Below, one piece after another: positions 34,494 through 47,187 of a stretch of 64,000 bases of DNA. This DNA comes from Cliona cf. orientalis (taxonomy: Eukaryota; Porifera; Demospongiae; Clionaida; Clionaidae). The notes beneath the pieces are model-generated. The model was not told the origin of the DNA. It saw only the letters and a program-made list of their open reading frames with translations, and did no database searches. Both the position numbers and the translations under genes were made by a program. The stretch lies in assembly GCA_963930775.1 (NCBI GenBank), contig OZ005689.1:12121079-12185078 (forward strand). Reading direction: 5' to 3'. Each line of letters opens with the position of its first letter. Position 1 is the stretch's first letter.

Positions 34494-36839
34494 ATTCTTT
34501 ACTTTCAGTCCTAGCACTGTGAAACTGTGTGGTCTCATTTGACTATAGCTATAGTACACTATAGATAGACAGTTCCCAAGTAGATCATTTTCCTGTTATT
34601 CGTCCTATAGGTACACGGCTTAAATACAACACAACTTTCAGCTTTAGATTATGTTACATGCATATCTGTAAAATTAATTGTTTGTTGGACAATCACATGA
34701 TCAGATAATAATAATGTTCTGAGTCATTATCTGTTTATACATTTCTTTCCCCAAAGGAATCTAAGAGACACAGATCAGCTAGAATTATATATAATGTCTG
34801 TAGCTATTATTCATTTTATTATATGTGCATAATTCATGACAAGTTAGGGTATAATAGCCCAAATTCAATTATTATTAACTTTATAGGTATCCAAAACTTG
34901 CTCAGCTAGTTAGCTATAATAATTATTGTTGATTGTGTCCATGCATATTATGACATTGTGCTTATGCCGTATTTAACTCGCAACGTTTTATCACACATAA
35001 TAATGTGGATAATTCTCTCAAGGTTGCTACCTCTAGTCATCCTGCCCTGAGGAGCATCTAGTCGAAACATATATTGGTATAATAAGTTTACCAAACATGC
35101 AGTTATTAGAGAATCTTAAGTTTGTTTACTTCATGCAGAAAACAACCAAGAACGATGTCACTTCAGACATGCATAATATGCAGTCGCTGATAAAAATTTC
35201 ACATTTTATTCAGATGAGTATCTAGTTGAAATTTTGACAAGTTTTATACTGAACGGTTACTATTTAATAATAATGTTATGTTGACAGCAGAGAATATTCG
35301 TTTAATTTCATGCATATATCCGACTAACTGAGTTTTTCGTTGGGGAGCCATGTTTAATATTAGTTAGGTCGTATGTGCAGGTATTCTGTTAGAGTCTAAA
35401 CATTAATTTTTTCTCTCGTAGTTGTGCGTGTGCCCTAATCAAAATTATGCCATTGCAATTGATGCCTTTTAGCTAATTGTAATGCTCACATACTAGATTC
35501 TAAAGTATTGATTACACAGGTATTACGCTAGAGATTATAATAATAATTATGCCGGCATAATTAATTTTATCTACTCCTGCACACACCAGTTTAGCTTCTA
35601 CACCAATAATTGACAAGGTTCTATATATAGCTCACAGTAGATGAGAGTGTGTTCTGTTAAATTTGTGTTGACTACAACTCATTCTACTCTATATGTGTAC
35701 TATACTTATTATAATATTATTACATTGTGAGGTCTTGCATTGTTACGGTCCCTTCCAGTACCTGGAGCTAGCTACATAACAGGCTGGATGAGAGTTGGCT
35801 AATTGGATATGATAGCCGATCGCTCCCAGTCATGCCCATCTGGACCGATCTTGAAGAACTAGCTAGCTATTATAGTCACCATAATAATATTATAGGCATT
35901 AGATTAATATGACATTGTAGAAAAGTAATGAACAACAAACTTCTGGGCTGTTGGTCTATACCTTATTATTCTACGATCATACTGGAAGTTATCAGTACAG
36001 TAAAGTGTGCGGTGAACTATCAGTATGGAGTACATAACTGCTGCATTCTTTAGCTCTTATTCAGTAGGCTTTTATAGTTATTACATGAGGATGGAGTCTG
36101 GGATCATAATCATAACACTTTTTTTGCTGCAGGCCCATCTCAAGTAGTCACCAATAAAATTTAATTTAGTTATGATGCATTCTGCACTTGTGATTATTCA
36201 AGTAGAGCTCCAATGCCACCTGTAGATGTTGGAAATTACTATACTTATGTGAAAGTGGACAAACTTCTGCATAGTATATTATGGCACCAATGGAGGAAAC
36301 AACAATAAATACTATGATCATAATTAATTTTATTATTCTATGTCAGTGAATAACCCACTAAGGGATGGTCAGGGTTGAATTTAATTGAGCAATAGCAACA
36401 GCTGCCAGTTCAATAACTGTTTAGTCTCCATAATCATGATACTTCACGACAACCCTTCCAAAGTTGACTACTGACAACATAGAGTTGCCGTGTGAATCTT
36501 GATCTTATTATCAAGTATTTGATCATAATTATGGTATTTCTATAGATCAAGCAAATCGTAGACATAATCTTTGAAGTGGGGAAGGGAGGGGTGGCTTTGT
36601 GACAATTGCGTGCAAAGAGCATGAAAATTTTGTTCCTATTGCGTCCAGAATCTTAAAAATGCCTTAAAATTTAGCTAGCTACCGATATTTCCAGCTATTA
36701 GCAGCTATATCTCAAATTTATTGCACATTTTTTAGCTATGCAACTATCATTACAGTTTCAATACAACTAGAATTTCATTTAACTTTAACAATCCCACATT
36801 AGCTATAGTATATAGCTAATAATAAATATTGCTCAAAAA

Positions 36840-36840
<1 letters not shown>
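34494..36840. other. intergenic, no gene recognised
   Basis: AT-rich sequence downstream of gene C. No exon or clear element was recognised. Confidence 0.4.
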
Positions 36841-36872
<32 letters not shown>

Positions 36873-36910
36873 CTAAAGCCCCCGCAAGCACCCCCTCTGT
36901 CTACACCCTT
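36838..36910. repeat. poly-G tract with MITE-like flank
   Basis: A run of more than 30 G is followed by CTAAAGCCCCCGCAAGCACC and CCCCTCTG. It resembles the G/C-rich end of the CAGAGGGG MITE family, of which it is probably a fragment. Confidence 0.6.
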
Positions 36911-37142
36911 GCTTGTCAAGTTGAGCTTTAGGTTCAATGCACTTTCCTTGTAGTATATATAGCCATACTGTAGCTAACTGTGATCGCTGATTTAATGTCT
37001 ATTTTAGTGACAGTATTGTATAGCTAATAGTGAAATAAAAATTAATTATTACAGTTAGGTAGCTATAGCTATAGCTATTAGAGGTATTTCTATCGCTGAG
37101 ACTCAGCTTATACAACAGTTTTTTGTACAACCATGTTTTAAT

Positions 37143-37986
37143 TACCCCGCGCGCATGCGCAAGGGGTAAAGCAATCGGTTTGTATGTCTGTTGTTGTTGT
37201 TGTTGTAGTTGTTGTTGTCGTCGGCACGAAAATCGCCAGATCTCGAGTTCTAGGCGTCTGTGCATGTTGTAAGCACAACCAATCGATAGATATCGGTGAA
37301 AAACTGGTTTGTACGCGCTTCTAATTGCTCAAAAGGCTTACTAGTGCTACAAATCGTGCATTTTCTGTTCTGCATGCCTGTGGTTTGTCGACCACACCCA
37401 CTCTTTTAGTATGCTGATGCAACTGCGCATGCTCAAGCTCAGTGTTGAAAAGGGTCGTCAAGTCATAAAACAGCCTAGCTTTGCCCAAGTTGCGTTCGAA
37501 ACTACCCTGAAATCTCGTACAGCACTTCAGAAATCATTGGAAATCTTAGCTGAAATCTTGAAATCTCACAAATCTGAAATCTTGAAAACAGATCCGAGTG
37601 TCCGTATATCCTTGTATATTTCCACTTTTGCGTTCATCGCGTGCGCGCACCACACCCCCCAGAAGGGTGTGGCTAGCAAGACTACCCCCGAACTATTAAC
37701 TAGCAATCGAGTGCTCGAACGCTGGAGACTCCGAGTGTGCTAAAAGCTAGCTAGCTAGCTATACACCTCTCTGTAATAGATTAGTTTGATGATACATTGT
37801 ATTTCCAGATGGTCAGCAATCAAAATATCATAGGCCTAGCTACTTGAAATCTTATGTGAAATCTTGAAATCCCAACGAAAATCCGGAAATCTCAAGCAAA
37901 ATCTCGGGATTTCGAAATCTCGTACATTTTTTGGGTGTGTTTCGAACCCCTCGAATATTGCAGAGTATTGCAGAGCGCGCAGGGTA
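37143..37986. mobile_element. TACCCCGCGCGC MITE, interrupted copy
   Basis: The same element as 9264-9626, including a longer (TTG)n run. It is split by an insertion at 37494-37947 whose ends are GTTCGAAAC and GTTTCGAAC. The insertion is full of GAAATCT/GAAATCTTG repeats in both halves. Confidence 0.7.
37494..37947. mobile_element. small element inserted in a MITE, GTTCGAAAC ends
   Basis: Terminal inverted GTTCGAAAC and GTTTCGAAC are followed inward by GAAATCTCGTAC on both sides. The interior consists largely of GAAATCTTGAAATC-type repeats. The copy at 9264-9626 shows the site without it. Confidence 0.6.
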
Positions 37987-38754
37987 TGTGCTCTACAGAG
38001 CTCTAGTTTGTAGCTACAATAGCTAGCTATGTGTGCACCTAGACTGGCGTAGCTGACCCTCGCAGGAAGAGGAGGGTCAGCTGGTCTAAAGGCTATACTA
38101 GCTATACTCATACAGGAATCTGACTGTCCCCGCAAGGATGCAAATGATAAAAATAAACTAATACTGGTGATAAAATAAACTGCCAACCATTCCGACGTAA
38201 ACAGTAGCTAGGCACGTGCGAGAGCGAGATTACATGATTTGATTTGATTTGGAGTCGGTCCCTGAGAGGGAGTGCACAAAGCACACAACACTCAAAACAC
38301 ACAGTAAAATATGACTAAGCACACAAAAGAAAAAGAGAACGACACTAAAACTCTTCCATGGACTAAATTGGCAAGATTCTAAGGTAGCTAGTTCCCTAGC
38401 TCTAGGCTAGACGGACAGGCACTTGACCATGGTAGCTATGAGTCCAAACTGGAATGGAGCACACCAACATCTACACCACTCACAGTCCACCGAGAGGAAC
38501 TCCGTGCCAGCCTTCATTTCCCGATACTGCGTCTTGGACCAACAAACAACTAGCTACCTTTACTTGATTTGGCTTGAACCAGCAATGATCTTCAGAAGAA
38601 AGTGAAAATTATAATATCACCATGTAGGTGTGGCCATGTGTGACATAATAAAACTTTTAATTAATGTGTATACATAATCTGCCGCAATAGTCCAGCTCAA
38701 TAAAGCTGCAGTGCCAGGAAAGGACAAATCACTAGCTCATAATTTACTATAATT
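37987..38754. other. intergenic with a short hairpin
   Basis: AGCTGACCCTC (38051-38061) pairs with GAGGGTCAGCT (38072-38082). No gene was recognised in the rest. Confidence 0.45.
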
Positions 38755-39130
38755 ATGAACCCTTGACCACATCCCCAGTGGCTGCAATGGTGCATGTGGT
38801 AAAGGTCGTCAATAAACACATCGATGCCAGGGCCTCAATCGTAGAGATGGAGTCTAAGATCAACTTTCGACTTCGAGTTTCGATGCTCCTATCAAAGGAG
38901 ATGAACTCGACAGCACAGTACAGCATGACGCGTGCTATAAATAGCGCAAGGCTAGCTTTATTTATCCACAGGATTACGTCAGCCAAGAGAACGCGTGAAG
39001 TTCGGCCGGCATTACTTGTCGGAGAAAGTAGCACTCAGCTTTTAATGTATTCGCTAGATATGTATGTAAGTTAATATATGATTCTGTGGATTTTCAGGTC
39101 TCAAAAGTGTTCTGTAAAGGCTCTGAATTT
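38755..39130. repeat. dispersed repeat H, copy 2
   Basis: Matches copy 1 (25281-25740) and, at its start, the segment before the Helitron piece (52862-53045). Shared strings include GGTAAAGGTCGTCAATA, ATCGTAGAGATGGAGTCTAA, CAGCACAGTACAGC and GGATTACGTCAGCC. A CATAAATAGCGCA-like string recurs as well. Confidence 0.6.
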
Positions 39131-39201
39131 TAGCGCTATGACGACATAGGTTACATCATAATTACCTAATAACCGCAAAAAAGTAAATTTATACTGGGGA
39201 T

Positions 39202-40032
39202 GTAATGAAAAACTTAGAGACTACGTCCAGAGTCCACCATGAATACGCCGCCATAAATTCGAAATAGGACACATTGACAAACTGCGCATGCTCCGTATAC
39301 GCGTACAATATTGGGGCGCGCGGCTTGAGCCGGTTGACCTTCACCTGCGCTGCCATGTGCTCGACTGAATAGGGAAATCCCCCCGAGTGCGAGCTCGCCA
39401 AAGAAAGCGAACCGAGAAAATCGCCATATCTCATCGATAGTCCACGATGTCTTCTACGCTAGGTTCGAATTCTGGGTCCCAACAACCTTTCATGAGCGCT
39501 AAACATTTTGAAACAGTTTCACAGGAATTACATCATAGGTTTCATCATAGGTTTCATCATCATTTCATCATAATTTCATCATAGCGAGAGCCGAATTCTT
39601 TGTTTCTAATTGGGACTCTGGACGTAATGAAAAACTTAGAGACTACGTCCAGAGTCCCTCATGAAAAGTAGCCGCCATAAATTCGAACTTGGACACGTCG
39701 ACAAACTGCGCATGCTCCGTACACGCGTATATTGGGGCGCGCGTCTTGAGCCGGTTGACCCGAACGTGACCTCCACTGCCATGTGCTAGACTGAACAGGG
39801 AAATCCCCCCGAGTGCGAGCTCACCAAAGAAAGCGAACTGAGAAAATCGCCATATCTCATCGATCCACGATCTCTTCTACGCTAGGCTCGAATTCTGGGT
39901 CCCAACACTCTGTCATGCGCGCTAAACATTTTGAAGCAGTTTCACCCCAATTTCATCATCATTTCATCATCGATTTCATCATCATTACCTCATCGAGCGG
40001 CCGAATCGATTTGTTAATTGGGACTCTGGACG
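39202..40032. mobile_element. tandem dimer of a 410-420-bp MITE, copy 2
   Basis: The units 39202-39624 and 39625-40032 both start TAATGAAAAACTTAGAGACT and have ACGTCCAGAGTCC and GGACTCTGGACGT ends. The interior matches copy 1 at 26192-27063. Confidence 0.7.
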
Positions 40033-40819
40033 TAATAATTAATAGTACGCACCATATGACGACCACTACCCATGCATGTTGATATCATGCGCCTCGCGAT
40101 CAAAGCCATAATGGGCGTGGTTTAAAAATTCGCGTCATAATAATAATGCGAAATTTGCGTAGCTACTAGGCCAGGAAAAAATATTTTAGTTTCTCGGGCT
40201 TTTCCAGCTAAGAAATGACGTGGGCGGACGGCCTTTTATTAATTTTTGGGGGCGTAGTCTATCATTAACCACGCCCATTTACCGCCGACCTCGTGCAAAA
40301 AAGAAAATGTTTGAAAAGTGACTGGTCTTATGCACCTATAGGGGCGAGGATCGGGCATTTCAAAGTCCATTGACGCAAGTGTCACGCACGTTGGTGGGAA
40401 TTGAATGTATTGCGCTCTATGGGAGTAGCCTGCAAAAAGCGCCTCAGCTGCATAGTGTACGGCACTCTAGAGTATCCTAGCTAGTGCCGTTTTCGGTAAG
40501 CTTACCTACATTGAAGCCCTGTGCAGCCAGGCTGCCTCCAAGACGCATGCTTCTCCCATAGACATTTGATTCCTACTAATGGGCGTGACAAGAACCTGGC
40601 AGGAACTTCCTGAAATGGTGCTGAATATCATTTGCATTTCATTAAAATTGTGCGGCGCGTGCGGCGCGCGCGCCGCACAGAATAAAAAGTCACAGCACAC
40701 CATATTCTGTCAGAGAATAACTATTTTACGTCGATAGTGTACGTGCACTTTCTGCTTTATTGGATACTCTCTTTCAACTAGCTAGCTAACTAGAGTCTAA
40801 GTGGCAAAACTACCGCAAG
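40033..40819. promoter_or_regulatory. GC-richer region upstream of the 72-residue gene
   Basis: Contains several CACGCCC/GGGCGTGG strings. A 20-bp perfect palindrome GTGCGGCGCGCGCGCCGCAC sits at 40659-40678, about 140 bp before the ATG. It probably includes the promoter of the downstream gene. No TATA box was evident. Confidence 0.45.
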
Positions 40820-41038
40820 ATGTCATCACGTCGCGGTTACAGTGGAACGGGAGACCGCGCCGATTTGAACAATCATTCCAACCAGCTGAACCCTAACCAT
40901 TCCGAGTACAGGGGAGGTTCTACGAGTTACCCGGGCACTGGGACAAAAGCAGATCTGGATAACCATGCCAACCAACTGAATCCCAACAATTCCCGTTATC
41001 AGGGCAGTGGTGGAGGAGGTGGTCGTTCTAAGAAGTGA
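40820..41038 (+). CDS. 72-residue repeat protein (two NQLNPN units)
   Basis: A compact single-frame protein starting at ATG in good context (CAAGATGTC). It consists of two tandem units of about 27 residues. The first contains YSGTGDRADLNNHSNQLNPN and the second YPGTGTKADLDNHANQLNPN. A Gly-rich, basic end (GGGGGRSKK) follows. The D-N-H-x-N-Q-L-N-P-N core recurs, as far as I recall, in small uncharacterised eukaryotic proteins; no function is known to me. Repeat conservation at protein level with differing codons supports real coding. The stop TGA overlaps a possible donor (AAGTGAGTT), so a further 3' exon is possible. There is no signal peptide or membrane segment. Confidence 0.75.
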   Translation: MSSRRGYSGTGDRADLNNHSNQLNPNHSEYRGGSTSYPGTGTKADLDNHANQLNPNNSRYQGSGGGGGRSKK

Positions 41039-41650
41039 GTTGGGAACTGTGTCAAAGAGCAAACGTTGAATTCACGCTGAACATTAATTTTAACATGTAA
41101 AGCTGTACTTGCTATACCATAGACTCAGCTAGGATTACGGAACTGTTAATACTAGGCCCATAGCTATAATATTAATATACTGAGCTAGCCTATTTAAGTC
41201 ATAGGATAGCTATCTATGTTTCATATTTGACTTACAAGAATTAAATTGAATTAAATATCATTAAACTTTTATCAATATACCCACGCGATAAAATTCTGTC
41301 GATCATCGGTGATAATCAGGAGCATAGATATTAAGGTTCTATGAGTATGCATGAAACAATGGCAAAATTTAATATGGCTACATAGCTAAATTGAGAATGC
41401 AGTATAAATGACAAATCGTGTTGGCTGAGGTTATAGATAGAGTCTCTGGGATTTATATACCTTTCTTTGTGTCATTGTTTCTAGCTACATTAACTGTTTA
41501 CACAGTGTCTAGTATTCGCTAATCCGCCCCCGCATCCCATGTTTATGCAGATATCTCCCACCCCTCTATAGCATTGGAATTATATTATTATGTACATACT
41601 TGATATCTTGGATTGTTACACACTGATAATTAATTACATGCAGTCATGCA
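41039..41650. other. intergenic, 3' flank of the repeat-protein gene
   Basis: AT-rich sequence with no exon recognised. Confidence 0.4.
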
Positions 41651-41900
41651 CAGTGGAGTAGGAACCAGGGGGCCACTCCCACCCCCCCCCCCCCCCCCCC
41701 CCCAATAATCAGGCTTGATACTAAACTTTTGTGTATGTATTCTTCCAATTTTCAGACATCCTTCATAAAAATCTAGTTTAAATTACTAAAATACGACCTC
41801 TACGAAAGAATAATTGTAGTCACAAAATTCAGTAATCAAAGCCACACCCACAACCTGTATCGGTGGCCCCTGCAACATGCGATTGCTTCCTACTCCACTG
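41651..41900. mobile_element. hAT-like MITE, CAGTGGAGTAGGAA family, complete
   Basis: The ends CAGTGGAGTAGGAA and TTCCTACTCCACTG are perfect inverted repeats. The flanking ATGCA is duplicated (41646-41650 and 41901-41905). A poly-C tract follows the left end. Confidence 0.8.
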
Positions 41901-44398
41901 ATGCAATAGCTCTATTATGGTCCATGCATATGGTTGTGTTTATAGTTAACTGTATCATGCAGCAGTGGGTATGAGTACTATAGCGGTTTGGATTGGATAC
42001 TAGCTAAATCTTTTCTTAAGTGATCATTGCATGAGGATGCATTTGAAATGGAATAGGTAGCTATACAGACTGTTTGCGTGGAGATCCGGTATCTGACTAT
42101 AGAAGTGGAATGTCTTCTTGGTGTAAAGGCTCAGGGTTATACTTGGGGTGTAGGTATTGCCTGCCACATAAGTGTGGGGTATGTGGCAGTGATAGGGGGT
42201 GTTTCTCCCACACGCAAATCAAAACACATACTCAAAGGATAGAATGAGCAAGTTGATATCAATAGGTGCATGATAGTAGCTAAATCGATAAAGGTAAGCT
42301 ATATATGATGTAAGGATGTATTAATAGTAGATGTGTTTAGCTATAGGATCAGCAGATTTGCTTCTGGGTGTAGCTAGCTATTAGAGTTACAGTTTCAATA
42401 CATCCTAAAAGGGCGCTGAATATAATATATCATTTGCATGCCTTCTGAATCATACGTTCGAATGGAATCCTCTTATTGCTATGTCATTTACCATGTGGCA
42501 GGCAGTTCACTATTCATCATTACTAGCTATTATATTAAATTTTATTGGAGCAGTACTAACTGTAATGGAACATTGAACACACAATGTCATGTTGAGGTTA
42601 ATTCCCTGTTAAATAAACATAATGACGTATAGCTACCTTTCTATTGATAGGGTCAGCCCCTGGGATTTTCCCTTATAAAAATTTGCATAGTCACGTTGTG
42701 TATGTACATGACATCATATAGCTACAATACATAATATGTGGGACTGAACAACTATAGCTAAAGCCCTGGAGCTCAAGTTGCACAACATTATTATGGGTAG
42801 CTACCATAAATTCTTACGCTGCAATTCCTTATTTAGCTATATATTACTCATAATTATTTATAGTAGGGTCAGTCCCTGGGATTTTCCTTTATGAACTCTG
42901 TCACGCACAAGACATGTTATTTAACATCATGGCCATGTATAGCTAGATGTTTATTGTATAGGATAATTGCTAGACGTGTGGGTAATCGCAGGGTAGCTAG
43001 CTACGCCAATTATGAAAGCGGTCATAAAGCCATAAGCCAGTAAAATATTGATACTTCAGTGGTAGGATCACTTACACTGCATAGGTGATAGGCCCTTTCT
43101 ATGGGCGTCGGTCCAACTGCAAGACTGAGATTCTGAACCTCTTAGCTACTATTAGTACGTGCGCATAGCTAGCTAGCTAGATACTACCTATAGCTAGCTA
43201 TGTCAGCATTAGCTAGCTATTTCAATTTGGATTTGTATGCCGGAGCATAGTGGTTTAATTTTCTTGTCTGTCCCGGACTGGTCCAGGAGTTATCTATGTG
43301 TGTCCTTTTACATCATTATGGTTTAACTTACTAGCTATACTTTACAATTAGCAGACATGGATAGATCCGACTGGGTATGTTCATAGGATGGGGGTTATAT
43401 GGCATTGACATGGACGCTGCAGTGTAGCCACTCAATTTAATTTAAACTTGAACTGGCAAAAAGTACTAGCTAGCTAGCTAGCTACTATTAAATTTTTTAT
43501 TCACTCACAACCCCTCTCATCGTTGGTGTAGCTAGCTAGCTACCCTAGCTGTGATCACCCATGCACACATCACTTGTGTGTAACGTGTACCCCTTATTTT
43601 TAATAGGCCTCCCCCTTTTCTGCATTGAAAATGTGGAAGTGGCCTGGGGACGAGTCTAGGCAATAGGCCATAAGGGTGTTGTGGTATCATTGAACATAAT
43701 AGGGTATCAATTGAAATTGAGGTCAGTTCGATCATTGCATTTATAATACAAGCTGAAGCTCAAGCTAGACTATTTGTCCGGCGACCTTTACCTACTGGTC
43801 TCACACGCGAATTAGGTAAAGGTCGTTGAGCGAAAATTATTGTCTGTGGACCATATCCCTCGATATGAAGTAGCCAGTTTTTCACCAAAATTAATTGGAT
43901 TGATATCGAGATAATGATAATTATTATGGTATTTTTTTGTGTTTCACATATTATCTCTACACAGCCGATTAATTACCGAGCGAAGCGAGGTTTATACTCG
44001 GGTCGATCGAGTTTTTGTACGGTTTCTTTGCGAGCTTCTAAAACTTCGTTCTTGCTTGCTAGAGGGAGTCCAGCTCCATCGCCGTCTCCAAGGATGTCAA
44101 ACAAAGTGACCTACTTTCACGAAGATTGAGGGCAGCCACAAGTCCATGGTCGTCCCGGACTCCATGACCCACCAAGTAAATTTTTGCGTCGACCTTAAAT
44201 AGTCGCTCTTCTTGGTGAACATCGACGCTGAATTCTTTTTGGTGGCAGCAGGCGTCAAACATGGTCTTCTATCTTCTGGATCTTTCACAGCTGCCACATG
44301 GCTGTAGTATCGCCGAAGTCCAGTCGCCCGATGAACAAATTTTCGCGACGCCTAAAATCTTCGCCCATACTGGGCTTGAGCCTGCCTGGTCCTTTGCT
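41901..44398. other. intergenic with a local direct repeat
   Basis: GGGTCAGCCCCTGGGATTTTCC at about 42650 recurs with one change at about 42873, with similar downstream sequence, indicating a 220-bp duplication. A hairpin GACCTTTACCT/AGGTAAAGGTC lies near 43785-43828. Minus-strand open frames at 44059-44297 have no recognisable domain. No gene can be supported. Confidence 0.4.
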
Positions 44399-44401
44399 TT
44401 A

Positions 44402-45270
44402 GGCCACTCCAAATGAGAACGTAGTTTCCCGTCCACCGCCCGCCTCTCTCTGATGCTACCGCTTCATTTGACCATTTATGCACCTATCAATGTCATGCCC
44501 CACCTACCCTAGTGCGGGCAAAGGGTCGGGATTTGTAGGGATTTAGGTGGGGAATAGCTGCCCCAGGGGTGGGGAATTTACCTTAGTCTGGAAATCAGCA
44601 CAGAACTACTAAAAATACCCTTACTAGGCTATATATAGTGTCACCATGACGTTAGTACTAGACCTCAAGTAGTAGCCTTGGTTAACACTAATGTGGCTTA
44701 AGTGAGTGTTATGTAAACTTGTATGTCTAGCATACTGCACCTGCATAAGGACCTGCGTATTCAGTAGTAGGTGGGGATTGGTGTGTCTTTTGATTACAGG
44801 AGCTTCCCCCAGGGGTGGGATAATTGATAAAAGTAGTGGTCAAATCCCCACCCTATCCCCACATATGCCCGCACTAGGGTAGGTGGGGCAATACATTGAT
44901 AGGTGCATTATGTCCATTATTTATGGTTGTAGCTAGCTAGGAGCAGTACTGCTTCATGAATTTGAAGCTAGTAACTAATGGTGATGTGTGTACTTACCTT
45001 GCTTTCATGATAATAATGCCCCTTCTTGTCAAGGTGCTGCTATCAGCGCGCGCTAGCTAGCTGGCAGTAGCGCTGGCTAGGCATGCTAGGCTAGGGCTAG
45101 CTAGCATGCTCTCCTTGTACGCACGTGCACAGTTGTGGGATCAAGAATTTTAATTATATTCATTGTGCTCATAATGATATTCATAATAATGGTTAATGGT
45201 AATGGGCGCCCGCCCGCATGTAAAATGCAGGAAGCCAGGACGGGAAACTATATTCCCATTTGGAGTGGCC
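44402..45270. mobile_element. PIF/Harbinger-like MITE with a nested second MITE
   Basis: The ends GGCCACTCCAAATGAGAAC and CATTTGGAGTGGCC (extended by GTTTCCCGTCC/GGACGGGAAAC) are flanked by TTA on both sides (44399-44401 and 45271-45273). A complete second element lies inside at 44479-44907. The related MITE at 57255-57479 shares ends and TTA duplication. Confidence 0.75.
44479..44907. mobile_element. nested MITE with TGCACCTATCAATG ends
   Basis: The long inverted ends (TGCACCTATCAATG, then GCCCCACCTACCCTAGTGCG) are flanked by TTA on both sides (44476-44478 and 44908-44910). It sits wholly inside the Harbinger-like element and is therefore younger. Confidence 0.75.
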
Positions 45271-45273
45271 TTA

Positions 45274-46720
45274 ACCAGCTGTGGCAAAAGTTGATCGCTA
45301 TGCACTAGCTAACTCTTAGTCTTAACTCCATCGCCAGTGTCTGTCAATCAAAACATTTGTAGAACCTATGAATGCAATAGTTTCTGTACTGACATGACTC
45401 GCATGGTCAATGGCAAGGGAAAGTCCCGTTTGGTCACGTGGTCTAATTGCGCATGCGCACCGCTACCCCAAGCAGGTAAAGGGTATAATTATATAGAGCT
45501 AGAGATCAAATCCACTACCGAGCTATCTAGTCTCGGACCCTTTACCCACTTGGCACCCCAACAAACAATATTCGGTATCTGCCATAACGGACCCCGGCGC
45601 CACAGAGCTGAGCGAGGAACCCTACACTTCAGTGTATCGCTAGTATTTTACCCCATGCAACGGTACCCATGCACATAGCTATAATACATGCATGTGCGTG
45701 GGGTACTCTCTAGAGCTTGTAGAGGTCATAGCTAACACTTGACATTTTAAACAACATAGCTACTACTTCATGACCACGTGTAATTGGTGGACTTCATAGG
45801 CTACCATCCCTATTTCATCCTTTTGCTTATTGATAATAATTGTAGATAGACAGTAGGCCAGATAAATTAAACAGCCTAAAACTTCATTAAAACTCCTTAA
45901 AAACAAGTCAATCTTGATAGCAATTGGTTTGAGATTGAAGTAGCTACATGTATATATTTGCCAAGTGTCCCAGAATCATTCCGGGATTGTCCCAGAAAAT
46001 GTGGACATGTCCCGGAGTACTGGAAAGACTGGAAATTCTTTGCTTAATCCGGTTTGACCTTCAACCTTAACTTCATTACTGACTAAACATGCAAACCTCT
46101 GTAGTACTGAGTTTATAAGGTCAAGGTTGAATGCATGGTGTGATCGGCGATCACAAGTAGAGGCGGTACAGGCTACGAAACAACAATTATCAACATTCTA
46201 ATTTGTATTCTGTCTTTTAAGTAACAATACAATATTTAATAGCTATGATAGTATGGATTGTCCCGCAATTTCTATCAAATTTTGATTTGCTTGTCCAGCA
46301 TGTTGAGTGATGGGGGTTGGCAAGTATGTAGCTAACACACATCTTCCTCGGACTCTTGGTTAGCTTTAGTTATGGATTTCAGGTGGTGAGTGATGCGGGG
46401 TTGCACAAATGGCTGCTTATGGAAGCTCATCTTGGTTTGCATGTGTACATGTGTATTTGCATGTGCACCACCCCTCGATCTTATCGTTGGCAACCAAAAA
46501 ACTTTACAAGGGATGTTATCTTGGCATAGTCTTTGATTTAAGAACACCTTAACGCCCGGGAGAGTAAAGAGGTACTCAACCAGTTCAATGAATGAATGAG
46601 CTGTAGTCAATAGCTATTTCTTAATGTATGTACACACACACCCTTAACTGGCTTAATTCACTATGCACGAACATCATAAGTAGCATATTTTTAATAATAG
46701 CTACAGTAACACTGCAATGG
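45274..46720. other. intergenic, no gene recognised
   Basis: A GC-richer patch at 45330-45660 carries an open frame of 113 codons without recognisable features, including GCGCATGCGCACC. The remainder is AT-rich. No exon is supported. Confidence 0.35.
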
Positions 46721-46930
46721 GGAATAGGACAGGCTTTAATTGTGTACTTGAATAATTTCGTTCTAGTCAAGTCAGGCCAAATTGCGAATACAATAATTGC
46801 GATGGACGACCCCGTACCGTACTGTAGTATAAGTGCACGTTTATGTTTGCGAATCTATTAATTGCGAAACGTAGAAAAACTCGCAATTCGCAATTAATAG
46901 ATACTCGCAATTAAAATCCGACTTACGGTA
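46721..46930. mobile_element. TACCGTAGG-family MITE, worn copy
   Basis: Shares TTCTAGTCAAGTCAGGCCAA, GCGATGGACGACCCCGTACC and TTGCGAAACGTAGAAAAACT with 14506-14711. The left terminus is eroded; the right end TTACGGTA is kept. Confidence 0.7.
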
Positions 46931-47187
46931 GCTAAAATTTAAAATTACGAGATCCACTCAGCAAGGTGCGATCGATGGACGGGAAACTAACGTCTCATTT
47001 TATGTGGTATTAACTCAAGATAGAAGTTACTGTAACGTTATTATTAAAATTGAATCATGGCATTTCCTACTTTTAAATTTGACGATCTTTTCCGTTTTCG
47101 TTTTCCTGGAGCACCTACAATGACATAAGCCAACCCCGGATGCGTGCACACCTCGGTGAAATAGACGATCAAAATACAAAAGGAATA

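Noticed and set aside
37411-37743. 110-codon plus-strand frame
   Set aside because: Spans the junction of a MITE and an element inserted in it.
44059-44297. Two overlapping minus-strand frames
   Set aside because: No domain, no splice signals, moderate GC only; could be a captured fragment but unsupported.
45337-45678. 113-codon plus-strand frame
   Set aside because: No recognisable features and no exon context.
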